DNA from: Paractinoplanes rishiriensis
Lineage (GTDB): Bacteria > Actinomycetota > Actinomycetes > Mycobacteriales > Micromonosporaceae
Reading direction: 5' to 3'
DNA length: 64,000 bases
Assembly: GCF_016862375.1 (NCBI RefSeq)
Contig: NZ_BOMV01000055.1
Span: forward strand, 124,001-188,000
Below, one piece after another: positions 41,693-50,110 of the stretch. Positions within the stretch are counted from its first letter, which is position 1, and each line of letters begins with the position of its first letter. The translations under genes were made by a program, and so were the position numbers. Below the pieces are notes generated by a model. That model ran no database searches. It had not been told where the DNA came from and saw only the letters and a program-made list of their open reading frames with translations.

Positions 41693-44600
41693 TCATCCTG
41701 CCCGTAGGGTCCGGGCCAGCTCGGTCCGGGACCGCACCCCGAGCCGGGCGAACACGTTGCGCAGGTGATGGTCGACCGTGCGCTGGCTCAGGTGCAGCTG
41801 CTGGGCCACCTCCCGGTTGGTGGCGCCGTCGGCGACCAGCCCGGCGATCCGCTCCTGCTGGGCGGTCAGCGACGGCCCGCCGGACCGCGGCGCCGCCGGT
41901 GGCCGCTCCCCGGCGGCCCGCAGTTCCCGGGCGGTCTGCTCGGCCCACGGGTGGGCGTCCAGCCGGTGGAACGTGTCCACGGCCCGGCGCAGGTGGTCCC
42001 GGGCCGCCACGTTGCGGCGCCGCCGGCGCAGGTGCCGGCCGTACAGCAGCTCGGTGTGCGCCCGGGCGAAGTCGGTCTCGTCCGCCCGGTGCCGCCGCAG
42101 CGCCTCCGCGAAGTGGTGCTCGGCCGCGGCGTCGTCCGTGCTGCGCAGCGCCCGGCACCGGGACTGGAGGGCAAGCCACGGCGTCTCCCCGGTCCGCGCC
42201 GCCCAGCGGTCGAACGCGTCCGCCATCGGGTCGGCCGCACCGGCCTCGACCAGGCACGGGACGCCGGCCCCGTCCATCGGCGGGTCGGCCGCACCGGCCT
42301 CGACCAGGTGCGGGACGACGGCCATCCGGATCGGCGCGGACGCCCGGCCCGGCGGCGCGGCCACCACCGCGGCGAGCCGTCCGGCGGCCGCACGCGAGCG
42401 ACCGGCCACCAGATCGAGGAGGGCGTACGCCCAGTCGCACAGCGCCCGGACATCCCCCTCGGCTTGGGCGCCGGCGGCCCGGATCCGCTCGACCGCGGTG
42501 TCGTGGTCGCCGACCAGCGCCGCCAGCAGCGCCAACAGGGCCAGGTGGGTGCCGGCGGCCGACCGGTGGGCGACGGCCGCACCGTCCAGCGCGGCGGCGG
42601 TAGCGGCGTCGTAGCGCCCGGCGGCCAGTTCGGCGAACGCGACGGCCTCGAGGGCGGCCGGGACCAGCACGGCGGCACCGGAGTTCTCGGCCAGGGTGGC
42701 GGCGCGGGCGGCCAGGCGGGCGCCGCGCTGGTCCTGGCCGATCAGCACGGCGGCCATCGCGGCCGGAATCAGCAGCGCGGGCTCGGCGATCCGGTCGGCG
42801 AGGCTCAGGACGTGCCGGAACTGCCGGAAAGCAGCCTCGTCGGCACCGGTCAGAAGGTCGGCCAGCCCGGTTACCTGGTGACCGGCGAGCCGAACCGCCG
42901 CGGGCTGGTCCGGGCGCGGCGCGGCCCGGCGGGCCAATGCGACAAATCGCCCGGGATCGCCGGCCCGGAAGCCCGCCTCACCGGCCAGGAGCAGAGCGTC
43001 CAGGGCACCGGGAAGGTCGTACGGCATCAGTTCGGCCGCCACGTCGAGCAGGGTGTCGCGGGCGGCGGCCGGGTCCCGGCGCAGCCTCAGTTCGGCGGTC
43101 AGGGCCCGGGCGCGGGGGCGGACCTCGGCGTATCCCGGGCTGCGGGCGGCGCGGCGCAACAGCAGGCCGGCGTCCTGGGGGCGGGCGGCTTTCCAGGACG
43201 ACCGGGCGGCGGCGACCAGGGCGTGGGCGGTTCTGGTGGCGGTGAGGCCGGCGGCCAGGCGTTGGGCGGCGGCAGCGGCGCGCGGGTCGACGCCGCCGGC
43301 AGCGGGTCGCGGGTCGACGCCGTTGGTGGCGGCGCGCGAGTTGGTGGCGGCGCGCGAGTTGGCTTCGGCGCGCGAGCTGGCTTCGGCGCGCGGGTCGGCG
43401 CCCGCGGCGGCGGCCAGGAGCTCGCGGGCCAGCGTCTCGTCCGGGCGGGCGGCCACGACGGCCCGGTGCATCAGCGCGGGGAGGTGCGGGCGGACCCGGG
43501 CGAGGGCTCGGTGGGCTAGGTGGCGGTGGGCGATAGGCGCGCTTTGATAGATGACCGTACGCAGGACAGCCGGCGCAAAACGCACAACGCCCGCGGCCGT
43601 GGTGATCAGGCCGGCACGCTCGGCCGCCTCGAAATGCTCGGTGCCGCCGCTCGCCGCCCGGAGCTCGTGCGGGGTGGCATCGGGGTCGGCGGCGGCCAGT
43701 AGCAGCAGATCCCGCGTCGGTGCGGGGAGGGCGGCGACCTCGGCACGAAGGCGGCGCAGCAGCTCACTGTGGTCGGGCAGCCCGGTGGGCGGCGGCGCGA
43801 AACCCCGCCGTTGCTGCGGGGTGAGCGCACCGGCGAGGTCGACGAGGGCGGCGGGGTTCCCGGCAGCCAGCTCGAGAAGCGCCGTGGCCATGTCTTCGGC
43901 GAGGTCGGGGAGGCGGCGGCGCAGCAGTTCCCGCCCGGCCTCGTCATCGAGCGGGAGAAGCCGCCAGACGGGCAGGCCGGCGGTGTCAGCTCGGCCTTTG
44001 TCCGCTCGCGCCGTCGTTGCTCGCGCCGTCGTTGCTCGCGCCGTCGCTGCTTGCGCCGTCGCTGCTTGCGCCGTCGTTGCTTGCGCCGTCGTTGCTTGCG
44101 CGACGTCCGCTCGCTCCGCCTGTCGTGCTGCTGCTCCTGCTCGCGTCGTGTCCGCTCGGGCGGTACATGTTGATGCCGTACATATTGATTTCGTGCACGT
44201 TGATTCCGTACATGTTGACGCTGTGCATGTGGGTTGCTCGCCGGTTTGTGCCGATGCCAGCAGCGCCGCTCGGACTCCATCGAGCCGATGCGCCACCAGC
44301 TTGAGCAACTGCCAGGTCTGCGGGTCGAGCAGATGGGCGTCGTCGGCGAGGAGCAACGCCGGGCGCCGGGCCGCCCGGAGCAGGGCCACGACGGCGAGCG
44401 CGAGCGGGACCTGACCTGCGCCGGGATCACGGCCCGTCACGACCGGTGCCAGGAGGTCACGCTGCGCAGCCGGCACCTGCGGCAACACGTCGGCCAACGG
44501 TGCGAGGAGTCTTTGCAGGCCGGCCCAGGGCAGCGCACGTTCGTCGGCGTGACCGGGCACTGCCAGCACCATCCAGCCGGGCCCGGTATGCGCATCGCCG

Positions 44601-44968
44601 GGCACCGACAACCCGGCCCGGCTGGGGTGGCCGTCCATCGGCGACCCAGCTTCGCGACCCCGACCGGCAAGACCCTGACCGACACGACCCTGACCGACAC
44701 GACCCTGACCGACGCCACCCTGACCGACGCCACCCCGATCGACGCCACCCCGATCGACGCCACCCCGATCGACGCCACCCCGATCGACGCCACCCCGACT
44801 GACGGCCAGCGATGCAGCATGCAGCAACGCGGTGCGGCCCTCGCCTGCCGCGCCCATGAAGACCAGGGCGCCGCCCCGCCCCGCTGCGGCCGCATCCAGC
44901 AGCGCCCGCACGGCCGCTAGCTCCGCCTTCCGGCCGCAGACTTCTTGCACTTGTAGTGCATCAATCAC
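41693..44968 (-). CDS. Large LuxR-family regulator (LAL type) with three tandem-repeat insertions
   Basis: The 1091-residue protein has an N-terminal AAA/STAND ATPase domain, helical repeats and a C-terminal LuxR HTH (LTAQQERIAGLVADGATNREVAQQLHLSQRTVDHHLRNVFARLG). Walker B is normal (PALLLADDAHLLD), but Walker A reads GAAGEGRT, with Arg45 instead of the catalytic Lys. Three low-complexity blocks built of 15-bp repeats interrupt the ATPase part: VDRGG/VGQG at about 56-99, TCT(A/E/K)S at about 245-269 and TT/ATAQA at about 290-320. The related regulators (MalT, LAL) respond to small molecules or ATP. Target genes are unknown. Confidence 0.85.
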   Translation of the reverse strand: MIDALQVQEVCGRKAELAAVRALLDAAAAGRGGALVFMGAAGEGRTALLHAASLAVSRGGVDRGGVDRGGVDRGGVDRGGVGQGGVGQGRVGQGRVGQGLAGRGREAGSPMDGHPSRAGLSVPGDAHTGPGWMVLAVPGHADERALPWAGLQRLLAPLADVLPQVPAAQRDLLAPVVTGRDPGAGQVPLALAVVALLRAARRPALLLADDAHLLDPQTWQLLKLVAHRLDGVRAALLASAQTGEQPTCTASTCTESTCTKSICTASTCTARADTTRAGAAARQAERADVAQATTAQATTAQAATAQAATARATTARATTARADKGRADTAGLPVWRLLPLDDEAGRELLRRRLPDLAEDMATALLELAAGNPAALVDLAGALTPQQRRGFAPPPTGLPDHSELLRRLRAEVAALPAPTRDLLLLAAADPDATPHELRAASGGTEHFEAAERAGLITTAAGVVRFAPAVLRTVIYQSAPIAHRHLAHRALARVRPHLPALMHRAVVAARPDETLARELLAAAAGADPRAEASSRAEANSRAATNSRAATNGVDPRPAAGGVDPRAAAAAQRLAAGLTATRTAHALVAAARSSWKAARPQDAGLLLRRAARSPGYAEVRPRARALTAELRLRRDPAAARDTLLDVAAELMPYDLPGALDALLLAGEAGFRAGDPGRFVALARRAAPRPDQPAAVRLAGHQVTGLADLLTGADEAAFRQFRHVLSLADRIAEPALLIPAAMAAVLIGQDQRGARLAARAATLAENSGAAVLVPAALEAVAFAELAAGRYDAATAAALDGAAVAHRSAAGTHLALLALLAALVGDHDTAVERIRAAGAQAEGDVRALCDWAYALLDLVAGRSRAAAGRLAAVVAAPPGRASAPIRMAVVPHLVEAGAADPPMDGAGVPCLVEAGAADPMADAFDRWAARTGETPWLALQSRCRALRSTDDAAAEHHFAEALRRHRADETDFARAHTELLYGRHLRRRRRNVAARDHLRRAVDTFHRLDAHPWAEQTARELRAAGERPPAAPRSGGPSLTAQQERIAGLVADGATNREVAQQLHLSQRTVDHHLRNVFARLGVRSRTELARTLRAG
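44008..44097 (+). repeat. 15-bp minisatellite, six units, inside LAL regulator gene
   Basis: Six consecutive near-identical 15-base units of GCGCCGTCG(T/C)TGCT(C/T) read in frame as A(R/Q)A(A/T)T on the minus strand. Confidence 0.9.
44163..44237 (+). repeat. 15-bp degenerate minisatellite, five units, inside LAL regulator gene
   Basis: Five degenerate units beginning GT(A/G)CA(T/C) encode Cys-containing TCTAS/TCTES/TCTKS/ICTAS peptides on the minus strand, unlike the rest of the gene in base composition. Confidence 0.8.
44671..44803 (+). repeat. 15-bp minisatellite, about nine units, inside LAL regulator gene
   Basis: About nine 15-base units (CCACCCCGATCGACG type grading into CACCCTGACCGACGC and CGACCCTGACCGACA) encode repeats of VDRGG, then VGQGG and VGQGR, directly after the Walker A region. 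Confidence 0.9.
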
Positions 44969-45137
44969 CCCGCGAGTGTCGCCAACGGGACCGCCGCGGC
45001 GGAAGGGCTTTTCGTTTACTGCGATTTCATCCGTGTTGCGCGGTCATTGCCATGGCCGGTGATTTCGCCGATGCGCGGCTCGCGAGGCCGAACAAACACT
45101 GACGCTCACCAATCCCATCCCCCACCAGGAGCGTCCC

Positions 45138-46010
45138 GTGCACTCAGCCCAGCGAATTGCCCGCGCCCTGTTCACCGCGGCCGCCGCAGCGATCCTGACG
45201 GTCGGCGGCGGAGTGGCCGTCGCCGAAGCCGCAGACAACCCGTACCAGCGCGGCCCGAACCCCACCCAGTCCACACTGGACGCCTCCCGTGGCCCGTACG
45301 CGGTCGCCACCGAGAACGTGTCCTCGCTGGTCAGCGGCTTCGGCGGCGGCACGATCTACTACCCCACGACGACCGGTGAAGGCACCTTCGGCGCGGTCGC
45401 GATCTCGCCCGGCTTCACCGCCACCTGGTCCAGCCTGTCCTGGCTCGGCCCGCGGATCGCGTCGCACGGCTTCGTGGTCATCGGCATCGAGACGAACACC
45501 CTGCTCGACCAGCCCGGCCAGCGCGGCGACCAACTGCTGGCGGCGCTCGACTACCTGACCCGCTCCAGCTCCGTGCGCAGCCGCATCGACTCGAGCCGGC
45601 TCGCCGTGGCCGGCCACTCGATGGGCGGCGGCGGCTCCCTCGAGGCGTCCCGCACCCGCCCGTCGCTCCAGGCCGCCGTGCCGCTCGCCCCGTGGAACGC
45701 CACCAAGTCCTGGTCGACCCTCCGAGTTCCGACTCTGATCATCGGTGGCGAGTCCGACAGCGTCGCCCCGGTTGCGTCGCACTCGATCCCGTTCTACAAC
45801 AGCATCCCGTCCGCCAGCGAGAAGGCATACCTGGAGCTGAACGCCGCCAGCCACTTCTTCCCGCAGTCGGTCAACACCCTCACCGGCCGCCTCGCGGTTG
45901 CCTGGCTGAAGCGCTTCGTCGACAACGACACGCGCTACGACCAGTTCATCTGCCCCGGCCCGACCGGCTCCGGCGTCGAGGACTACCGCAACACCTGCCC
46001 GCTCTCCTGA
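45138..46010 (+). CDS. Secreted cutinase/polyester hydrolase (PET-hydrolase-like alpha/beta hydrolase)
   Basis: The 290-residue protein has a signal peptide (about 1-31, cleaved near AEA/AD). The mature sequence starts NPYQRGPNPTQ and follows the actinomycete cutinase/Thermobifida Cut family closely: FGGGTIYYP, AVAISPGFTATWSSLSWLGPRIASHGFVVIGIETNT with the oxyanion-hole Phe93, nucleophile Ser161 in GHSMGGGGS, Trp186, Asp207 in GGESDSVAP and His239 in ASHFFPQS. The C-terminal ICPG...NTCPLS cysteines should form the usual disulfide. Family enzymes hydrolyse cutin and polyesters including PET. The GTG start has an AGGAG site. Activity on any polymer is inference. Confidence 0.9.
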   Translation: MHSAQRIARALFTAAAAAILTVGGGVAVAEAADNPYQRGPNPTQSTLDASRGPYAVATENVSSLVSGFGGGTIYYPTTTGEGTFGAVAISPGFTATWSSLSWLGPRIASHGFVVIGIETNTLLDQPGQRGDQLLAALDYLTRSSSVRSRIDSSRLAVAGHSMGGGGSLEASRTRPSLQAAVPLAPWNATKSWSTLRVPTLIIGGESDSVAPVASHSIPFYNSIPSASEKAYLELNAASHFFPQSVNTLTGRLAVAWLKRFVDNDTRYDQFICPGPTGSGVEDYRNTCPLS

Positions 46011-46022
46011 CCGTACTTCCCG

Positions 46023-46051
46023 GGCCGGCCGGCGCTCCCCGCCGGCCGGCC
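46023..46051. terminator. Bidirectional hairpin terminator
   Basis: A perfect 12-bp stem (GGCCGGCCGGCG with complement, 5-nt loop) lies between the convergent hydrolase and asparaginase genes. Confidence 0.75.
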
Positions 46052-46054
46052 TGA

Positions 46055-47020
46055 TCACGTACGGCCAAATGCTTCTGTGATCTCAGCGCGTCCCACCCCG
46101 TGCCAAAGCAAGATCAAAAGCAACAGCCTGGCCTTGTACGCGTCGAGCCCGCCAGCCGCCAGAAGTCCGTTACTGATCAGATCCCGCTCCGACCCCGCAA
46201 ACCCATAGGTAGCCGTGGCGACAAACCCAGCACCGGTCCGCGACGCCAACACCACCGGAATCCGCCGCGCCACCGCCGCCAGGTGCTCCACCCAGGTTGC
46301 CGGCACATGCCCCACCCCGAAGCCCGCCACCACCAGCCCGTCGAGCCCCTCCGCCAACACGGGCAGCGACGACCCGTCATCACCTAGAGTCGCCACAATC
46401 AGACCCACCCGAGGCGCCGTTCCACCCTCCGGAAGCCCCCGTCCCGCCTCCCGCCGCACCGGCCGCTGGACAATCCGGACCGTGCCCTCCGAGACATACC
46501 CGAGCGGCCCGCCATTAGCCGACGTGAACGCTCCGAGGCTGGTCGCGTGCGTCTTACGGACCCGGGCCGCGGCGTGGATCTCATCGGCCATGACAACGAG
46601 GCAGCCCAGATCCCGCGCTTGCGGACTGGCCGCTACCCGAACGGCCGCCAGGATGTTGGCCGGCCCGTCCGCCCCGGCAAGCGAGGCATTACGCATTGCA
46701 CCGGTAACCACGACCGGTTGCGCTCCGTCATGCAACAGGTCGAGCAGATAGGCAGTCTCCTCGATCGTGTCCGTACCCTGCGTGACCACAACCCCGGTGA
46801 CGCTGGCCGCCCGAATCAGCCGGACAAGTTCGGCAAGATCGTCAAACCCGAGCGAGGCCCCCGGCAGGTTGCGAAGGTCCCGAACATCCAGCTCGATCCC
46901 GGTCGCGTCCAGCCCAGGAACGGCACTCACCAACTGCTGTGCGGTGAGGCTGGGCATCCCGTCGGCCGCGGCGGTAGCGATCGTGCCACCCAGTCCAACC
47001 AGCAAAACTCGCGCGCTCAT
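46055..47020 (-). CDS. L-asparaginase family protein
   Basis: The 321-residue protein has the bacterial asparaginase motifs: VGLGGTIAT with the first catalytic Thr (about residue 14), GVVVTQGTDTIEETAYLLDL with the second Thr-Asp pair, and a DGPANILAAVRVA segment. It would hydrolyse L-asparagine to aspartate and ammonia. It lacks a signal peptide, so it is cytosolic. The region 5' of it up to the DUF385 gene (47021-47267) shows no gene. Confidence 0.9.
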   Translation of the reverse strand: MSARVLLVGLGGTIATAAADGMPSLTAQQLVSAVPGLDATGIELDVRDLRNLPGASLGFDDLAELVRLIRAASVTGVVVTQGTDTIEETAYLLDLLHDGAQPVVVTGAMRNASLAGADGPANILAAVRVAASPQARDLGCLVVMADEIHAAARVRKTHATSLGAFTSANGGPLGYVSEGTVRIVQRPVRREAGRGLPEGGTAPRVGLIVATLGDDGSSLPVLAEGLDGLVVAGFGVGHVPATWVEHLAAVARRIPVVLASRTGAGFVATATYGFAGSERDLISNGLLAAGGLDAYKARLLLLILLWHGVGRAEITEAFGRT

Positions 47021-47267
47021 GGAGTCCAGTGTCTCGCCGTGTGCGGCATCCTAGGAACCTAGATCAGTGGGGTAACGCGAGTTGGCCGAGTTGACGCGAC
47101 GCGACGGCGCCTGGACCTCGGGACCGGCCTGCCCCGGCGTGATGCTGAAGAGTTAGCGTCGCTGGCGGACAGCAGGCCCACAAGATCGGGGGCTCTCGCC
47201 GATTGCATATGCCGCTTTTGTAGGCGTTTGGGCAGCGGCGGTGTCACATTTTGGTGCGGTGTCCCGG

Positions 47268-47774
47268 TCAGCGGAGGGTCAGGCGGAATGCTCGCGCACC
47301 GTCTACCCACGCCTCGTGCAGGTCGTCGGGGTTGGGGGTGCCGTCCGGCTCGATGCTTATTTTGTTGAAGCCGGCGAAATTGTGGTTGTTGCGGGCTATC
47401 ACGGCATACGCCTCGACCACCTCCGGCTCGGTGGTGAAGACCTGGACGTCGGCTACCCGGCGGGTGCCCCGGTAGCGGACCTCGACCGGCTCGCCGGAGC
47501 GGAGGTTCCGGGCCCAGCTGAACGGGGTGCCGAACAGCAGGCCGCCCTCGTGTTCGAGGTAGGCGACGGGCACCGGGTAGCGCCTTCCGGACTTGCGGCC
47601 CACCGCGTAGACCGTGATCAGGTGGCGGCCCACGGCGCGGGACAGGAGGGGTGTTCGCAACAGGGCTCGCACCACCCGGTTCACGGCGCCCTGGTAGGCC
47701 AGCGTCTGCACCCTGCGTTCTGCCATCCGCTGACGATCTCGCGGCAGCGGCAACGGGCGCAAGGTTCGCGTCAC
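47268..47774 (-). CDS. DUF385/deazaflavin-dependent nitroreductase-family protein (Ddn-like)
   Basis: The 168-residue protein has the split beta-barrel pattern of the F420-dependent Ddn group: TVYAVGRKSGRRYPVPVAYLEHEGGLLFGTPFSW, RNLRSGEPVEVRYRGTRRVADVQVF. The family reduces substrates with F420H2 in actinomycetes. The frame opens at a GTG (47774) overlapping the stop of the methyltransferase gene, suggesting coupling; a later ATG at 47726 is an alternative start. Confidence 0.8.
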   Translation of the reverse strand: MTRTLRPLPLPRDRQRMAERRVQTLAYQGAVNRVVRALLRTPLLSRAVGRHLITVYAVGRKSGRRYPVPVAYLEHEGGLLFGTPFSWARNLRSGEPVEVRYRGTRRVADVQVFTTEPEVVEAYAVIARNNHNFAGFNKISIEPDGTPNPDDLHEAWVDGARAFRLTLR

Positions 47775-48715
47775 GGCCTCGACGGGGGTTTGCGCGCGCG
47801 GATCAGGAAGCGGTGGGCCAGGACCCGGAACTCGCCCCGGCGGCGGATTATCGCGTCAATGCGCCGCAGGCCCTCGTGGTAGCGGGTGACGGTGAAGTCC
47901 GGCACCTGCCACGGCACCGCGCGCAACTGGTAGACCAGCGCGCCGATGTCGCGGAACGCGAACCACGGCCACTCCTCCCGCACGTCGGTCACTGTGAAGC
48001 CGGCCGCCTTCAGTGCCTCGGCGGCCACGTCCGCGTTCCACGGGGTGCGGTAGGCGTCGGGGGCGCCCAGCAACTCGTTGACCGCGGCGCAGTCCTCGCT
48101 GCCCACCTGCTGGGTGAGCAGCCAGCCGGCGGGGCGCAGGACGCGGGCCGTTTCCGCGGCGTCGAGGCGGCCGTGCCGGTTGAGCACGACGCTGACCGAT
48201 TCGTCCGCGATCGGCAGGGTGGCGTCGGGTGCGAAGACGACCTCGGCGCCCAGCGGGGACAGCCGGGCGCGGGCCACCTCCAGGTTGGGGCGCCAGCCCT
48301 CGACGGCGGTCGTCCCGGCCGGCAGCGGGGCCAACGAGGCCAGCAACTCGCCGCCGCCGGTGTCGACGTCGAGCAGACCGCCAGTGTCGACACCGAGCAG
48401 ACCGCCAGTGTCAACACCGACCAGACCGCCAGTGTCGACGCCGAGCGGGCCGCCAGTGTCGACGCCGAGCGGGCCGCCAGTGTCAACACCGACCAGACCG
48501 CCAGTGTCGACGCCGAGCGGGCCACCGGTGTCGACGCCGAGCAGATCGCCGCGGTCGCGCAGCCGGCCGTAGCAGTCGCGCAGCAGGTCACGGGCCATGC
48601 CGGGATAGGACCAGGACGGCTCGGAGCCCGCCGCCCGGCCGGACTGCCAGCCGAAGTCCCAACCGGTGAGCGGCACGGCGGCTGCCTCGGCCACCAACTC
48701 CTCGAACCCGCGCAT
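47771..48715 (-). CDS. SAM-dependent methyltransferase with tandemly repeated motif I
   Basis: The protein (314 aa from the ATG at 48715) begins MRGFEELVAEA and has a class I methyltransferase fold. The SAM-binding motif I (LLDVDTGGGELLASL, about 115-129) is followed by the usual strand with the acidic ligand (AVEGWRPNLEVARARL), motif with VNRHG and RVLRPAGWLLTQQVGS. Immediately before motif I the unit LGVDTGG occurs seven more times (residues 58-121, encoded by eight 24-bp repeats). No sequence like this is expected in the fold; the extra copies form an insert. Its stop overlaps the next gene's GTG. Confidence 0.82.
   Translation of the reverse strand: MRGFEELVAEAAAVPLTGWDFGWQSGRAAGSEPSWSYPGMARDLLRDCYGRLRDRGDLLGVDTGGPLGVDTGGLVGVDTGGPLGVDTGGPLGVDTGGLVGVDTGGLLGVDTGGLLDVDTGGGELLASLAPLPAGTTAVEGWRPNLEVARARLSPLGAEVVFAPDATLPIADESVSVVLNRHGRLDAAETARVLRPAGWLLTQQVGSEDCAAVNELLGAPDAYRTPWNADVAAEALKAAGFTVTDVREEWPWFAFRDIGALVYQLRAVPWQVPDFTVTRYHEGLRRIDAIIRRRGEFRVLAHRFLIRARKPPSRP
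48353..48544 (+). repeat. Eight 24-bp tandem repeats encoding copies of SAM motif I
   Basis: Eight consecutive 24-base units with few differences translate on the minus strand to (P/L)(L/V)GVDTGG; the last unit is the functional LLDVDTGG motif. No spacers separate the units, so this is not a CRISPR array. Confidence 0.92.
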
Positions 48716-49045
48716 GAGCCAACATACAACGACAAGCGACGATCTCTTGCGTGCATACGAAACGGCTGAGATCGTTAACAACGCTTGCCGGTACGCCGCC
48801 TCGGTGCGCAGTGTGCGGGAAACGTCCCCGATACGCTCTGGACACCGGCGATCACCATACGAAATGCTGTCGCGGTGCGGTTTTGCCACGTCAACCCGAA
48901 CGTGGACAAATGTCACGAACGGGTAACGGCGCGGTATCGGGGCCTTGACATATCGTGCACTCTCCGCGCATGTTTGCGTTCACAATTTTGCCCCGGCACG
49001 GTGACCGCGGAGGACGACCGACATGAAGGCACGAACGGCCGGCAC
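48716..49045. promoter_or_regulatory. Regulatory region of ara cluster with two operator-like sites
   Basis: These 330 bases hold no supported gene. TGAGATCGTTAACA (48767-48780) and TGTTTGCGTTCACA (48971-48984) match, directly or as complement, two sites at 55180 and 55235. TTGACA at 48945-48950 with a -10 region overlapping the second site looks like the promoter of the rightward LacI-araBDA unit. The first site is close to the methyltransferase start. Confidence 0.55.
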
Positions 49046-50110
49046 ATGAGCCCTGCCCTCCCGCCGCCGCAGCGCGGGCCGGTGATGTCCGACGTCGCCG
49101 CCCGGGCCGGTGTGTCGCATCAGACCGTCTCCCGGGTGCTCAACGGCCATCCGCACGTCTCGGCGACCACCCGCACCCGGGTGCTGGCCGCCATCGCCGA
49201 GCTCGGCTACCGGCGCAACCTGTCGGCCCGGGTGCTGGCGACCGGCCGGTCCAACGTGGTCGGCGTGGTGGCCCAGAACACGACGCTCTACGGGCCGTCG
49301 AGCATGGTGCAGGCGATCGGCGAGGCGGCGCTGGGCGCCGACCTGTCGCTCACCGTCGGTCACGTGGCGGGGTACGACGCGACCGCCGCCTCCCGGCGGA
49401 TCGTCGAGCGGCTGGTCCAGCAGGGCGCCGCCGGCCTGGTCTTCATCGCGCCGGTGGACGCCGCCGCCGAGGCGATGCAACTGGTCCCGTCCGGCGTGCC
49501 GATCGTGACCGTGGACGGCCTGCCCGAGTGGCAGACCGCGAACGTGTCGGTCGATCAGTACTCCGGCGGTCTCCTCGCCACCCGGCACCTGCTGGAACAG
49601 GGCCACCGCACGGTCTGGCACGTGGCCGGCCCCGAGCAGTGGCACGGCAGCCGGGCGCGCGAGGACGGCTGGCGCGCAGCGCTGGCCGAGTACGGCGCGG
49701 TAGCGCCGCCGATGCCGCGGGCGGGCTGGTCCGCGGCATCGGGCTACCAATGCGGCCGGATGCTGGCCCGGATCCCGGACTGCACCGCGATCTTCGCGGC
49801 GAACGACCACGTCGCGCTCGGCATCATGCGCGCGATGGCCGAGCAGGGCCGCAGCATCCCCGGCGACGTGAGCCTGATCGGCTTCGACGACGTGCCCGAG
49901 GCCGGGTACTTCCACCCGGCGCTCACCACGATCCGGCAGGAGTTCGCCGAGATCGGCCGGCAGGCCCTGCGCCTGCTGCTGGACCAGCTGGACACCGGCG
50001 TCACCTCGGCCGAGTCGGCCCTGGTCGAGCCGGTCCTCATCCCCCGTGACACCGTCGCCGCTCCCCCGGCGGCCGACCCCGCACCCGACAGGCAGGAGAA
50101 AGACTCATGA
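49046..50110 (+). CDS. LacI-family regulator upstream of araBDA
   Basis: The protein (354 aa from the ATG at 49046; a later ATG at 49085 also works) has the HTH VMSDVAARAGVSHQTVSRVLNGHPHVSATTRTRVLAAIAELGYRRN and a sugar-binding domain with VVGVVAQNTTLYGPSSM, HLLEQGHRTVWHVAGPEQW, AANDHVALGIMRAM and GFDDVPEAGYFHPALTTIRQEF. Its stop overlaps the araB start, so regulator and enzyme genes form one unit. It is clearly paralogous to the LacI gene at 54 kb. Confidence 0.88.
   Translation: MSPALPPPQRGPVMSDVAARAGVSHQTVSRVLNGHPHVSATTRTRVLAAIAELGYRRNLSARVLATGRSNVVGVVAQNTTLYGPSSMVQAIGEAALGADLSLTVGHVAGYDATAASRRIVERLVQQGAAGLVFIAPVDAAAEAMQLVPSGVPIVTVDGLPEWQTANVSVDQYSGGLLATRHLLEQGHRTVWHVAGPEQWHGSRAREDGWRAALAEYGAVAPPMPRAGWSAASGYQCGRMLARIPDCTAIFAANDHVALGIMRAMAEQGRSIPGDVSLIGFDDVPEAGYFHPALTTIRQEFAEIGRQALRLLLDQLDTGVTSAESALVEPVLIPRDTVAAPPAADPAPDRQEKDS

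Noticed and set aside
46023..46051. GC-rich inverted repeat considered as an operator
   Set aside because: It sits between two convergent gene ends, so a transcription terminator is the simpler reading.
47059..47310. 83-codon leftward frame in the gap between asparaginase and DUF385 genes
   Set aside because: Basic, Pro/Arg-rich, without a ribosome site or domain; treated as non-coding.
48353..48544. CRISPR-like array of 24-bp repeats
   Set aside because: Units follow each other without spacers and keep a protein reading frame; no cas genes are present.
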